The notes beneath the pieces are model-generated. The model saw only the letters and a program-made list of their open reading frames with translations, did not search any database and was not told the DNA's origin. This document shows, in pieces, positions 11,700-23,814 of a stretch of DNA of 64,000 bases. Location: assembly GCA_017311185.1 (NCBI GenBank), contig JAESUZ010003530.1, positions 682,001-746,000 of the forward strand, read 5' to 3'. A program made the position numbers and the translations under genes. The number at the start of each line of letters is the position of its first letter. Position 1 is the stretch's first letter. Source of the DNA: Proteles cristata cristata. Lineage: Eukaryota; Chordata; Mammalia; Carnivora; Hyaenidae.

Positions 11700-11880
11700 T
11701 TTAAAGTTTTAATTATATATTAAATACTGACTGAACAATGACATTCACAAAGTATGAAGAAGAATAATACAGTGAACACCAAGACCCTCACCAGTCAGTT
11801 TAAGAAATAGAACACTACCAGAGCCTTAGTATCTCTGTACCTTGTAAAGCTGCACATTCTATAAAGTTTCTTTTGTACTG
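11700..11880 (-). repeat. Possible ancient L1 3' UTR fragment
   Basis: 'gtttaagaaatagaacactaccagagcctt' and 'cttgtaaagctgcacattc' resemble the reverse 3' UTR of old L1 elements. Similarity is weak. Confidence 0.35.
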
Positions 11881-11893
11881 TCTTAACTATTTT

Positions 11894-12342
11894 TTTTCTT
11901 ACATAGTTTATTGTCAAGTTGGTTTCCATATAACACCCAGTGCTCATCCCCACAAGTGCCCTCCTCCATGCCCATCACCCCCCTTCCCCTTAGTTTGTTC
12001 TCAGTATTCAAGAGTCTCTCATGGTTTGCCTCCCTCCCTCTCCCCAACTATTTTTCCCCTTCTTCTCCCCCATGGTCCTCCGTTAACATTCCTCCTAATC
12101 CTCCTCTATATGCAAACATATGGTAGCTGTCCTTCTCTGCCTGACTTATTTCGCTCAGCATAACACCCTCAAGGTCCATCCATATTGCTACACATGGCCA
12201 GATTTCATTCTTTCTCATTGCCATGTAGTATTCCATCGTATAGATAAACCACATCTTCTTGATCCATTTGTTAGTTGATGGATCTTTCCATCAATACATG
12301 TATTACTCATGACAGGCTCTTTCCATGTTTTGGCTATTGTTG
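11894..12342 (-). mobile_element. 5'-truncated young L1 with an internal foreign patch
   Basis: Reverse 3' UTR and ORF2 end (minus-strand frame [20 protein letters not shown]). Around 12280-12312 the expected sequence between 'gttgatgga' and 'ctctttccatg' is replaced by about 35 unrelated bases. Flanks TTAACTATTTTT and TTAAGCATTTTT look like an imperfect duplication. Confidence 0.85.
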
Positions 12343-13489
12343 AGGTTAAGCATTTTTGTGCCATGAGCTCCTTGGGAATATTATGGGCTCCTTCTGAAAA
12401 TAAGGTTTATTCTTTTCCTACCTTAGTCCACCTGCCACCTCACATCAATAATTCAGCCCAAAGAAAAGATGCTTTTATTTAAATATCAGAAAGTAGATTG
12501 AATTCCTGTTTACTGATAATCCTAAATTCTTCTGAGCAAACATTTATATATTAGATTCTAATGAGTAGGGTTTCTAGTCTGGAAGCTGGATTAGGGAACC
12601 ATATTTTTATGGGGGAAATAAATTCAGCCTTTATAAGTTAGGGGTTTGGAAGAACTGTACTAATTTGCTACTCCTGGTATTTATTTGTACCTTATTTCTA
12701 AGCCTTCCTAACCTGTAGAATCATCTTTCTTTACACAATATACAAGGCTGTTACTGGCATTTGGGGCATTGAGGGAACGCTAGTACACAGGGATGTTGAT
12801 TCTAGCTCACAGGAGCTGGCCAAGAGAATCAATATCGTCCAAAGCAAATATATATTTTTGTACTTTGGATATTTATTTAAATTCCAAGCAATACATCTAG
12901 AACATGCAGAACAGGCTACAAAGTTGCCTTTTCAGAAGATATATTTACCTAAAGAATTTATGTATATTTCATAAAAAACAAACAGACGATGTTAAAACAG
13001 TCTACCTTTGGTTTGATTTCGATGTGTTTTCACTGTGAAAAGCACACAATCCTTAAGTAATCATTTAGTTTTAAAATAAAACATGTTGCATTAAGAAATA
13101 TCTAATACTTATTCTGACTTTAATAATGCATCATACACTGTGTTCCAAGGAAACACTTATATTCTTTGTTAACTTGCAAAAAAATAATACTATATTGAAA
13201 CCTGCATGAACTTTAAGTCATCACAATACCTTTAAAAAGAAATTGCAGGGGAAGGGAATTTAAATCCAGTTAAAAGAGTAAGAATGTGAGGTGGGGTGGG
13301 AGAAGAAATGCAAAGGTAAGGCAAGAAATCACTGTGTAATTTAGGACAACAGATTTCTTACCTTTGTACTCCAGAGCTAGAACAGATGGTGAAGACATAA
13401 ATTCATCTGTTTTCAAGAAGCCTAGACTAAGCCTCCAGCAGAAAGGTCATGTTAGTAAGTGTTAGAAAACAGTGTTCACACTTCTAATA
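12343..13489. other. Intronic DNA, nothing recognised
   Basis: AT-rich and repeat-poor by eye, with no coding frame of note. Confidence 0.4.
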
Positions 13490-16370
13490 ACCTTTTATTT
13501 TTATTATTTTTTAAATTTAAATTCAAGTTAGTTGGATTATACATATAGTATAATAATTATTTCAAGAATAGAATTTAGTGATTTATCACTTACATATAAC
13601 ACCCAGTGCTCATCCCAACAAGTGCCCTTCTTAATGTCGATCACTGATTTAGCCCACCCCCCACCCAACATACCACAGCAACCCTCAGTTTGTTCTCTGT
13701 ATTAAGTCTCTCATGGTTTGTCTCCCTGTTTTTATATTATTTTTGCTTCCCTTCCCCTATGTTCATCTGTTTTGTTTCTTAAAGCCCATCTATGAATGAA
13801 ATCCTATATTTGTCTTTCTCTGACTTACTTCACTTAGGATAATACACTCTAGTTGCATCCATGTTGTTGCAAATGGCAAGAGTTCATTCTTTTTGATCAC
13901 CATATGGTTCTTATCCTTTCTTATATTAATGTGATCACATTGATTGATTCACAGATACTGAACCAAGCCTGCATCCCAGGAATAAATCCCATCTGATTGT
14001 GGTGAATAATTATTTTAATATACTTTTAGATCTGGTTGGCTAGTATCTTGCTGCGAAATTTTGCATCCATGTTCATTAGGGAAATTGGTCTGTAGGTCTC
14101 CCTTTTAGTGAGGTCTTTTCTGGTTTTAGAATCAAGATAATGTTTGTTTCATAGAATGAGTTTGGGAGTTTTCCTTCCATTTCTGTTTTTTTTGGAAAAG
14201 TTTCAAAAGATTAGGTGTTACCTCTTCTTTAAAATATTTTTAATGATTTTATTTTTGAGAGAGAGAGACAGACAAGACAGAGCATGAGCTGGAGAGGGAC
14301 AGAGAGAGACACACACACACAGAATTAGAAGCAGGCTCCAGGCTGTGAGCTATCACAGAGCCCTTCATGGGGCTTGAACTCAAACTGTGAGATCTTGACC
14401 TGAGCTGAAGTCGGATGCTTAACCAACTGAGCCACCTGGGCACCCCAACTCATCTTTAAATGTTTGGTAGAATTCTCTTGGAAAGCCATCGGCTCTGGAC
14501 TCTTATTTGTTGGGAAATTTTTGATTACTGATTCAGTTTCTATTGTGGTTATTGTCTGTTCAAATTTTCTGTTTTTTCCCGTTTCACTTTTGGTAGTTTA
14601 TATGTTTCTCAGAACTTGTCTATTTCTTCCAGATTGCCCAAATTGTTGGCATATAATTGCTCATATTCTCTTATTATTGTTTGTATTCCTGAAGTATTCA
14701 TTGTGATCTCTCCTCTTTCATTTGTGATTTTATTTATTTGGATCTTTTCCTACTTGTGGAGGGCTGATTTGTGACCCAGTAGGTAATAGATCTATTCTGG
14801 AGAATTTTCCATGTGCACTTGAGAAGAATGCGTATTCTGCTGCTTTAGGATGAAATATTCTGAATATATCCGTTAAGCCCATCTGGTCCAATGTGTCATT
14901 CAAAGTCATTGTTTCCTTGTTGATTTTCTACTTAGACAATCTGTCCATTGCTGTAAGTGGGGTATTAAAGTTCCCTACCGTTATGGTATTATTGTCAATG
15001 AGTTTCTTTATGTTTGTGATTAATTGATTTATATATTTGGGTTCTTTCATATTGAGGGGCATCAATGTTTACAATTGTTAGATCTTCTTGGTGGATAGAC
15101 CCCTTAATTATGATATAATGTCCTTCTTCATTACTTGTTACGATCTTTATTTTAAAATATAGTGTGTCTGATATAAGTATGGCTACTCCAGCTTTCTTTT
15201 GACAACCATTTGCATGATAGATGGTTCCCCATCCTCTTACTTTCGATCTGAAGGTGTTTTCAGATTTAAAATGAGTGTCTTGTAAGCAGCATATAGATAG
15301 GTCTTCTTTTCTTATCCATTCTGATACCCTATGTCATTTGATTGGAACGTTTAGTCCATTGACTTTTAGAGTAATACTGAAAGATTTGAATTTAGTGCTA
15401 TTGTGTTGCCTGTAGTTGGTGTTTCTGTTGATGTTCTCTGGTCCTTTCTAGTCTTTGTTGCTTTGATCTTTTTTGTTTTGTCTTTTCTCCACTAAAGTGT
15501 CCCCCTTAATAGTTCTTGCAGGGCTGGTTTAGTGGTCAAGAACTCCTTTAGTTTTCGTTTGTCTGGGAAACTCTATCTCTCCTTCTTTTATGAATGACAG
15601 CCTTGCTGGATAAAGAATTATGCATATTCTGGCTGCATATTTTTCCAATTCAGCATGTTTAATATATTTTGCCACTCCTTTCTGGCCTGCCAAGTTTCTG
15701 TGGATAGATCTGCTGTGAAGCTGATCTGTCTTCCCTTATAGGTTAAGGACTGCCCTCCTGCCTTGCTGTTTTCATAATTCTTTCCTTATCTCTTTTCTGC
15801 TTTGTTATTCTCCATAATTTTATCTTCTGTATTACTGATTTACTGCTCTGATTCATCCATCCTTGCTATCGTGGCATCCATTTGAGATTGCATCTTGTTC
15901 ATTGCATTTTTAATTTCAGCATAACAAGATTTTCTTTCTTTTATCTCTACAGAAAGAGATTCTCTGTGTCTGCTGTGCTTTTTTGCAACCCCAGCTAATA
16001 AGAACCCCAGTATTCTTATTATTGTGGTTCTAAATTCTAGTTCAGACATTTTACTTATATCTGTGTTGATTAAGTCCCTGACTGTCGTTTCTTCCTGTTT
16101 TTTTCTTTCGGTGTGAATTCTGTCATTTTGGAGGAAGAGAAACGTTAATAAAATAAAAAATTAAAATTAAAAAATTCAAAACGAAACAAAAAAATAAAAT
16201 AAAGGAAGCTAGATCCTAGGAGTGTTTTTGTCTGCTAGTTGAAAGAAATTGTAGAATATAGAAAAAAGGGAAAGGAAAGGGGGAAAAAATTAAAAATTAA
16301 AAAATTATGTAATAATAGAATTAAAATTTTAAAAAGATAAAATAAAACTATTTTCTTTTTCTGTATCCAA
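13490..16370 (-). mobile_element. Nearly end-to-end but internally deleted carnivore L1
   Basis: Reverse element read from its 3' end. 13490-13905: 3' UTR ('acacccagtgctcatccc', 'catcactgatttagccc'). 13905-15440: ORF2 pieces ('gcatcccaggaataaatccc', 'cattagggaaattggtctg', 'agtttctttatgtttgtg'). 15840-16049: start of ORF1, with minus-strand frame MSELEFRTTIIRILGF... and a coiled-coil-like NAMNKMQSQMDATIARMDE segment. 16050-16370: A/T-rich 5' UTR. Full-length L1 is 6-7 kb, so over half is deleted, and frames are broken. A SINE interrupts it at 14232-14446. Confidence 0.8.
14232..14446 (-). mobile_element. CAN-type SINE within L1
   Basis: Reverse copy ending GAGCCACCTGGGCACCCC, with GA-rich and (AC)6 middle. 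It splits L1 ORF2-derived sequence. Confidence 0.88.
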
Positions 16371-16375
16371 GAAAG

Positions 16376-16475
16376 AGCCTGTTTCAGTCTGTGACTCCCT
16401 CTCTCTCTGACCTTCCCCTGCTCACGCTGTCTCTCTCTCTCTCTCTCTCCTAGAAATAAAACGTTAAAAAAAAAA
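16376..16475 (+). mobile_element. 5'-truncated SINE, 'CGCTTAGG' subfamily
   Basis: Only the 3' half is present (GCCTGTTTCAGTCTGTGACT, long CT run, CTCCTAGAAATAAAA, A-run). The tRNA-like head is absent, so it lacks a pol III promoter. Confidence 0.8.
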
Positions 16476-16690
16476 AGAATGATAAAAGAATCAGCCAGTC
16501 TCTCACTCTACACACAGACACTTAAATACCCCTTTGGTGTTAGCCTTAGAACCATTTGGTACTAGCAAGTAAGACTTGTGTGGACTCTTCAGGGCACATT
16601 TGACTTCCTTTCTCAGGTATCCTCCTGGGTAGGCATTCTAAGATGTAGCCTGGGCAGCCCTGGTCAGTGAGTTACCACTGCCCCAGCGGC
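16476..16690. other. Intronic DNA, possibly L1 5' UTR continuation
   Basis: Sequence follows the L1 5' UTR region and the truncated SINE. The origin is unclear. Confidence 0.25.
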
Positions 16691-18355
16691 TCACATTTTA
16701 AAAAAAAATTATAAAATACGAATGTACAGGAAATTATAGGAAATAGGAAGTAAGATGATCTTGTATTTACCACCCAGCTTTATCAACCCTTACCAAATTA
16801 TTTAAACAACTACTTCAAAATAATCAATTAAATGCATCATATATATGGCTGGTGCTTCCTGTGTGTCACTTCCTGGTCTCATTTGATTCCCACCCGAGCA
16901 GTTACTGAAGTTGGTATGTGTCACTGCCACCCATGTGTCTGTACTACTGCTACAGAGTGAATCTATAAATAACATATTGTATTGTTTTTCATATTTATAA
17001 GCCTCATTGGAATCCTACTTTATATAGTCTCCTATTGCCTTTCAACCCTTATGCTTTTGAGACATGCTCCTGTTGATTCACGCAGCTCTTTTTCATTCAT
17101 TTTAGCTTCTCTGCAGTGTTCAGCTGTGTGACCCAAGAGTTAGTTTAGTCATTCCTCTGCCTGGAGACTCTTTAGGTTATTTCTGACTTGGGACGTTTAT
17201 AACGATGGTGTAGCGAGTGTGCATGTAGGAGTGTCCTGGTGGAGAAACACACCAGGGACACATGCATTCTGCAGACACATCAGGCTGATTGTCTTCTCAG
17301 TCTTTGGGGTAGCCACATGGGACCGGGGTCAGTCAGTAAAGCCCCCAGGCAGTCGCCTTCAGCCGCGACCAAGTTTATCCTGTTACCCGTGCTGCAGAAG
17401 AAATGGGGGAAAAGGATCATGTTTCTATGCGGAATTACTGACTTGAGGAAATGCACATCTTCAGAGTTTACAGATACGGCTGAGTTGGTCTCCACAGGAC
17501 TTACACTAGTTTATACTCCTGTTGGCAGCACAGGGTCCTTCTTACTGAAACAATGTGCTGCGCTGACGGAGGATAGTTTGGGCCTTAATGTCAGACCATC
17601 ATATGGGCGTGAGCCTGTCTCCACCCGTGAGCCAGGTGACCTCGGGCAGGCTTCCTGTGCTTCGCATGTGCCTTAGTGTCCTCTTGTGTCAAAAAGGGAT
17701 AGTAATAGTCCATAGCATATAATAGAGGTGTTTTGAAAATTAAATCAGTTCACGTGAACCTCTGCACAGCGCAGTTCCCGTAACAGCTATTTCACAAAAC
17801 AATATTCACTATCACTATTGCTTAAAAATTGATTTTTGCCAGTCAGCTGGGTATGAAATGGAGTGTAATATGGTTTAATTTGCATTCCCGTATTATTAGT
17901 GAGGTTGAGCATCTTTTCATATGTTTATTAACACTTTAGATGTCCTTTTCTATTCTATTGGGTTGTTTCTTTTTCTTATGAACTGTAGGGGTTCTCTGTA
18001 TATTCTCTTTAAATATTCTGAATACTAATTCTTGGTCAGTTATAAACAAGGCAGAGATTTTTCTTCCCAAGCCTGGGGCATGATTTTTAACCTGACTTAC
18101 GGTGTTTATTAAACCACAGAAATCTTTAATTAATTGCTTAATTTTTAGAACTATTTAACTTAAAATTGTTTATAAACTGTAGTATTTTATGTATTTTACT
18201 GATGAGATCATTCCCTACATCAAAGTCATAAGACATTCTCTTACAAAACTTCTCAGGTATTGCTTTTTGTACTTGAGTCTTAGCTAGAATTTATTTTGGT
18301 GTATGAAGAAAGGATGCTAATTTATGTCTTTCTGTATGAAAAAGCATTTGTTTCC
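16690..18355 (-). mobile_element. Ancient L1/HAL1-type remnant
   Basis: Diverged reverse element: 'caggaaattataggaaatag' and 'accacccagctttatcaacc' (3' UTR), 'ttaatttgcattcccgtatt', 'gaggttgagcatcttttcat' and 'ctattgggttgtttcttttt' (ORF2 end). Chance frames at 17219-17676 lie inside it. A MIR-like segment interrupts it at about 17620-17815. Confidence 0.65.
17620..17815 (+). repeat. MIR remnant
   Basis: 'gagccaggtgacctcgggca', 'tgtgtcaaaaagggatagta' and 'cagttcccgtaacagctatt' follow the MIR order. Confidence 0.6.
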
Positions 18356-18359
18356 TGAA

Positions 18360-18710
18360 TAGACGTCAGCACACTTTTTTCTGTAAAAGGCCAGAGAGTA
18401 AATATGTTGGGTTCTGTGGACCGTACAGTCTCTGTCACAACTGCAGAGTTCTGTCATTGTAGCGTCAGGACAGATTAGTCACTTTCTCCCGCCTGATTGC
18501 TCCAAGTGAACATCAGGGATACTAATAGTGCCTATTTCATGAGAATTTTGTGAGGTTACTAAATAGTCTATTATTTAATCCTCATAAAGAATAGACTAAA
18601 TAGACAGTAAGTAAATAAATGGGTAGAGTTGTGTTCCAATAAGATTTTATTTATAAAAACAGGCAGCAGGTTGAATTTGGCCCACGGGCTATAGTTGGCC
18701 AGCTCCTGTT
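18360..18710 (+). mobile_element. hAT-type nonautonomous DNA transposon, copy 2 (interrupted)
   Basis: Left end 'gtcagcacacttttttctgt' with 'aaaggccagagagtaaatat'. Right end 'ccaataagattttatttata' and 'ttggcccacgggctatagtt'. About 145 bases at 18481-18625 are unrelated and interrupt it. Same family as 6694-7024 and 26375-26600. Confidence 0.7.
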
Positions 18711-18758
18711 CTAGACAAATCTAATCTGTTCAATGCAGACAGTCAAGAAGGAGTTAGT

Positions 18759-18986
18759 GGGGCGCCTGGGTGGCTTAATCGGTTAAGCGTCCGACTTTCG
18801 CTTAGGTCATGATCTCGCGGTTCGTGGGTTCGAGCCCCGCGTCAGGCTCTGTGCTGACTGGCAGCTCAGAGCCTGGAGCCTGTTTCAGTCTGTGACTCCC
18901 TCTCTCTCTGACCCTCCCCTGCTCACGCTGTCTCTCTCCTAAAAATAAATAAAAAAACATTAAAAAAAAAATTTAAAAAAAAAAAA
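18759..18986 (+). mobile_element. Young SINE, 'CGCTTAGG' subfamily
   Basis: Perfect 14-bp duplication AAGAAGGAGTTAGT at 18745-18758 and 18987-19000, with a long A-rich tail. Intact tRNA-like head. Confidence 0.95.
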
Positions 18987-19375
18987 AAGAAGGAGTTAGT
19001 AACTTGTATGTATATCATATGTGTATGATGTTATATATTATGTAAACTTATGTATATAACCATATATTAAATATATCCTACATGAATATATAATATTGTA
19101 ATGCATATGAAATGCAGATTTATTTATTTATATTTTTGCCAATCTCATGGAAACCAGCTACCTTATTCTCTTTAAAACTATTGTTTCCTCTTGTACACAT
19201 TACTTGTTCATCAGCACATTCCTTTATTGAACTTCCATGTAGTTTTGTTCTATTTATGGACAACCCCAATTGTTTTCTTGAAACAAGTTCTGTCTTTTGG
19301 TACCTTTTATCCTTTAGCCTAAAACTACCCTCTGAAGCTGTGCATTATAAACCTGCATCTCCTGACATCATGACT

Positions 19376-19435
19376 GTCTTTTTATTTATTTATTTATTTT
19401 CAAAAATGTTTGTTTATTTATTTATATTTGTTAAT
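19376..19435. repeat. (TTTA)n low-complexity tract
   Basis: TTTATTTATTTATTTATTTT, then a second TTTATTTATTTAT run. It precedes an L1 3' end and may be partly its tail. Confidence 0.6.
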
Positions 19436-19612
19436 AGTTTATTGTCAAGTTGGTTTCCATATAACATCCAGTGCTCATCCCCACAAGTGCCCTTCTCCAT
19501 GCCCATCACCCCCCTACCCCTCCCGCCCGCCTCATCTGCCCTCAGTTTGTTCTTGGCATTCAAGAGTCTCATGGTTTGCCTCCCTCCCTCTCCCTCACTA
19601 TTTTTCCCCTTC
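19432..19612 (-). mobile_element. Very short L1 3' end
   Basis: Only the 3' UTR is present ('atagtttattgtcaagttgg' to 'cctctccctcactatttttc'); severely 5'-truncated. Confidence 0.85.
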
Positions 19613-19980
19613 CATCATAACTTTCTTAAGTTTACATCTGCCACCCTCCCTACCCAGGACAGACTGTTCTATGACATTGTCTCACACTGACTCCCCAGCA
19701 TTCAGTTGGTAGACACTGAGCCTAGCAAACTCAGGATGACCGAGTTTCTGTGGAAATAGGGCATCCGGAACAGAATGCACTGCCCAGATATGGCCTGGCC
19801 CATTCAGGATCCAGTGGATGACTCATTCTTGCCCTGCACATTACGCTTTTATTAATGTAACCTGAGATTGTGCTTTCTTACCTTTTTTTTCATGCCCCAG
19901 ACCAAGGCTCTTATTACTTACTTTAAAGTCAGTATGGCAAATATTAGGCCCTTTTGGGTTGTCTTCAAATGAGAAATTTT

Positions 19981-20197
19981 GGGGCACCTGGATGGTTCAG
20001 TTGGTTAAGTGTCCAACTTCGCCTCAGGTCATGATCTTCTGGTTTGTGAGTTCAAGCCCCATGTCGGGCTCTGTGCTGACAGCTTGGACCCTAGAGCCTG
20101 CTTCGGATTCTGTGTCTCCTCTCTCTCTGCCTCTCCCTTGCTTGCTCTCTGTCTCTCTCTTTCAAAAAAAATGAATAAATATTTTTTTAAAAATTTT
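19981..20197 (+). mobile_element. CAN-type SINE
   Basis: Forward copy (GGGGCACCTGGATGGTTCAG). Near-duplicate flanks AATGAGAAATTTT (19968-19980) and AATGAGAACATTT (20198-20210). Confidence 0.9.
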
Positions 20198-20204
20198 AAT
20201 GAGA

Positions 20205-20325
20205 ACATTTAAACTCAGTGTGGTAAGAAGCTTGCCCAGAGTCATACAGCTGATAAATGGAAATCAAATCCATATCTTATCATTTCCAAGTCCAGAATTA
20301 TTTCTAATATTCCATGCTTCCTCCA
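20205..20325 (-). repeat. MIR-like remnant
   Basis: 'cttgcccagagtcatacagc' and 'tgataaatggaaatcaaatc' match the reverse MIR core. Confidence 0.5.
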
Positions 20326-20739
20326 CACACAAAACAGATTGTCCTGATGGAACTTTCTGTATTTTCAAAACAGTCTTTGCCAGGGAAACACTAAAGAACA
20401 CTTAACCTCATACAAAATAAAATGGGTTAAAACACAGCCTCCCTCTCTGACAGATATCCAGAGATATTTAAAGTTCACTGCTTTGGAATGGGTACACATC
20501 TGTCTGTCTGTGTAGATGAGCCAGTCTCCTCTGAAGGTGTCAGAGCTAAAGCACAGCACACAGAAGTTTAGCACTCAGGGCAGCTCACCCAAGGTAAGCC
20601 TCCGTATCTACACGTCAGAACAGCAAAAGGTAACAGATCCTTGGTGTAGACTTTGGGCCTAGGATGCACTTCCTCGCACATAGAAAGAGGAATGAGATGG
20701 CCACAAATTGTCCTCGCAATGACACCGTTAAAATGTAGT

Positions 20740-20925
20740 AGCAGACATCTGGCGAAAGCTTCTTGTGTGCCAGGGACCAAACCATTCAGTCTAATTAATC
20801 CTCACAGCATTCTCACTAAGGTAGGTGCTGTTATTATCTCTAACGTTCACTTGCGAGAAGTAGAATCAGAGAGGTTAAGTGACTTGCCTTCATTCGGCTA
20901 GTAGGTGACAAAGAAGTGCTCATAG
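20740..20925 (-). repeat. MIR remnant
   Basis: 'taatcctcacagcattctca', 'aaggtaggtgctgttattat' and 'cagagaggttaagtgacttg' are a clear reverse MIR. Confidence 0.7.
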
Positions 20926-21738
20926 CCACTAAATTATACTTGCTGAGTTGTCCACAGTCTGGGAACACTGACCTCTCTAGTCCCAAATCTTTTAATACTG
21001 TAGGAGTTTGAAAATTACACAACCCTCCTACTCTAAATATTCAAAGAAAAAAACTCTGGTCCCAAAACTCAAAGAAGGTCTTTCTATTTCTGATATCCTA
21101 GAAAGTGCTTCTATATACCACCTTCACATCTGAATAACCCTTTAAAATATTCTGACTCTATGGCTAGATCTATGATACACCCATGTAGATGAGTCATTCC
21201 TCCCTCCACCTCCCTTCTAGTTACTGTTCTTAACCATTAACTGAAATTTCCCTTGAGAAGCCACCCACGGCCTTATAATTCGTGAGTGAGTGGTCAGTTC
21301 TGCATCTTTATTTCACGTGATATACCTGCAATAGGAGAAATGTTATTCCTTATTTTAATTTTTATTTCCTCCTTTATATGTCTTCCTTCTCCAGTTTATC
21401 ATAAGGAAAGAAGTTGAAACATAACAGTGATTTGGCAACTGTATAACACTCTTAAATATAAGGATTATTGGGATTTGGGGGAAGCTGGAAGAAAATGAGA
21501 AGGTATATGAGAAAAGCTGAAGAAAAATGTTATTAATTACAGATACACACGATATTTTTTCTTGTGAAAAGAAGATGTTCCTGTCAGTTAAATATTTCTT
21601 CTTTTCAAGGGTGGTTCTTAACTTAGATGCATGCTGTTCCTTTCAGAAAGCAGTGGCATAGGATTATGACCGAGTGGGGGTTATGTTTACTGGGGTAGGA
21701 ATACCCAGGCAATAGAAGTAATCTCTGGTGTTTTCTAG

Positions 21739-21924
21739 GTATTTACCTTGCTGTGGATTGCTGACTGGATGGTCCATCACTTCTGGAGGAAAGGAAAGGA
21801 CCCAGATAGTTTTTCCATCCCCTATCTGACGGCATTGGGTGATCTGCTAGGGACGGCTCTGTTAGCCTTAAGTTTTCATTTTCTTTGGCTTATTGGCGAT
21901 CGAGATGGAGACGTTGGAGACTAA
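21739..21924 (+). CDS. SLC41A2: SLC41A2 terminal coding exon (C-terminal 61 residues)
   Basis: Seen: after a pyrimidine-rich tract ending TTTTCTAG (acceptor AG 21737-21738), an open frame of 61 codons runs to TAA at 21922-21924. It begins [16 protein letters not shown], continues through a charged segment (RKGKDPDSF) into [14 protein letters not shown] and a hydrophobic helix [14 protein letters not shown], and ends DRDGDVGD. Known: SLC41 proteins are eukaryotic relatives of bacterial MgtE magnesium transporters with two MgtE-like domains; the P-x-L-T-x-x-G-D-x-x-G-T motif (about exon residues 28-39) is typical of the second. SLC41A2 moves Mg2+ and other divalent cations across the plasma membrane. 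Inference: this is the last exon, carrying the final membrane helices and short tail. The paralogue SLC41A1 has a similar ending, but the exact tail and the CHST11 neighbour fit SLC41A2. Upstream exons are not visible; the phase is inferred from the open frame. Confidence 0.93.
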   Translation, partial: VFTLLWIADWMVHHFWRKGKDPDSFSIPYLTALGDLLGTALLALSFHFLWLIGDRDGDVGD

Positions 21925-23814
21925 TAAATCCTACAAACTGTCCTCAAGTTCTGCAGAGGAAAACACAAGACAACCACTTATGACTCTTTTTCAAAAATCT
22001 TAAATCAGTAGTTTGACTTCTACCAGGGTAATCTTCAGTTGGCCCTGATTCAATTAAATGGCCTTAACATTTTTTTAAGGAATTTGTGTTAAAACCAGAA
22101 TGAACAGTATTTGTGCTGCTTTTCATAGAATAAATGATAATTTGACATAGATGTAGTCATAAGCTCAACCTCTGAAATTAATTATATAGGAAAGAATATA
22201 GGATGTTTACAATGTAAGTTAAAAACCACTGATGTAGCAGAAATATACATTATTATTGTTTAACTTACAATGCCAGGTTCGAGGAAAGAGAGCTCTACTT
22301 TAGCCTTTCTTGTCTCATAGATGTGCTGGACTCCAAATCTTACTATGAAATGAAAGAGACCCAACCAAGATTCTAATAGTTTTAACTATGCCCACCTTGC
22401 TGCTAGCTGAGAATAAATGATCAATTACTAGCTCCCAACCTGACCTAAATATGTTCTGCTGAGCATAAGATAAACTCACTTTTCCCTGTGCCAAAACTAA
22501 TTTAATTTCAGCTCCTTAAAGTCTTAACGGGCTACCATTTAAACACAGAATGACCTTAACAGATCTTTAAAGAAAGCAATGGGTCATTTTTGATCATCGA
22601 TTTGTTGAAAGAATTTTGATCTTTTTAAGAAAACTTAATAGTCAAAAACAGAAGAGAAAATGAGCTGCATTTATAGGGATGAGATGGTGTGAGAAATCAT
22701 ATGGATGGGGGGAGAGAGACAGAAGACAGAGAAAGATATGTTTGATGGAAAACTGAATCTTGGATTGTTGATAGCAAAGATCATTGTAATATTGGGATAT
22801 TAGCATTATGTAGTTCTTAAACACATGCTTTTAAAGATCATTTGGTCTAAAAACTTTGCTACTGCCCAGAATTTACTATTTATTACTTATATTATAATGA
22901 ATAGGCTTTCTTCTTATTAAAAAAAACAAACAACCTACAATTTAGTATAACCTGGGTATTATAAGACTTAGAAGGAGCAAGTGATTCGTTTGCTGTTCCA
23001 AAGAAGTCTATTGGAACTTTTAGGCTTACCATTTTAAAAGAGAAGTTGGTGGGTTACTTCACTTATTGGTCATGCCTATATATATCATCTCTTTGCAGAA
23101 ACTTATTTCTACATGGGAAAGCTATCATATACACTGCTATGTTTCCTATATATTTTTCTAAAACCTGATCTATATTCCAAATTTGACCAACTCTTTAGTT
23201 ATTCAATAGGTAAGCATTTTTATATCACATGTAGTTCATTAAAAAAATTCAGCAGAATCTCTCAAGCTCATCAGATATCTAATAACTTAACTGATAGAGG
23301 GTTCTGACCAATTAGGTTCTGACCATTTTGATCATTGTGGTTTAAATTGTGAGTTAGTGTTAATGTTATAGAAATAGTGCATTGTTTATAAACCTTGGGG
23401 TAAGTATTCCTATTAAACTCTTTAAAATAAGGGGACTGTGGTGTAGAGTTCTATATTTTTGCTTATTTTAAAACTTTAATTATTCCACTCTTCTGCCTTA
23501 TAATGAATCTTCCAAGGCAGAGAACTGAACTAATTATAGAATTTCTCCTTTGGAGAGTTATAATGTCAAATAGTGAACATTCTTTTAAAAGAAAGAATGA
23601 TTAAGTCAATGAATATTTAGCTGCAAAAATTTTTTTATTTAATAAAATCCATAAATAATTTCTTTGATTTTATTGTAAAGCTTTTGTAAATTACTTATTT
23701 ACGTTTGGACTGTATGATTCATAAGCATTTGTATTTCCTGATAGATTTCTATTTTGATTTGTAACATGAAAAGGTGCCCAGCAAACCACATTTTTAAATC
23801 ATTTACCATCATCT

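Larger units (their letters stand above)
1..21738 (+). other. SLC41A2: SLC41A2 last intron (3' part), inferred
   Basis: This is inferred as intronic because it lies immediately upstream of the terminal exon and I found no other frame resembling SLC41 membrane segments flanked by AG and GT sites. It is dominated by repeats, listed separately. An exon of about 100-150 bp with a diverged or split frame could have been missed by eye. Confidence 0.6.

Noticed and set aside
15840..16049. 69-codon minus-strand frame with coiled-coil character
   Set aside because: It is the N-terminus of L1 ORF1 in a decayed element, not an independent small protein gene.
17239..17676. 145-codon plus-strand frame in the SLC41A2 intron
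   Set aside because: It runs antisense through ancient L1/HAL1 sequence into a MIR. No domain, and no similarity to SLC41 proteins.
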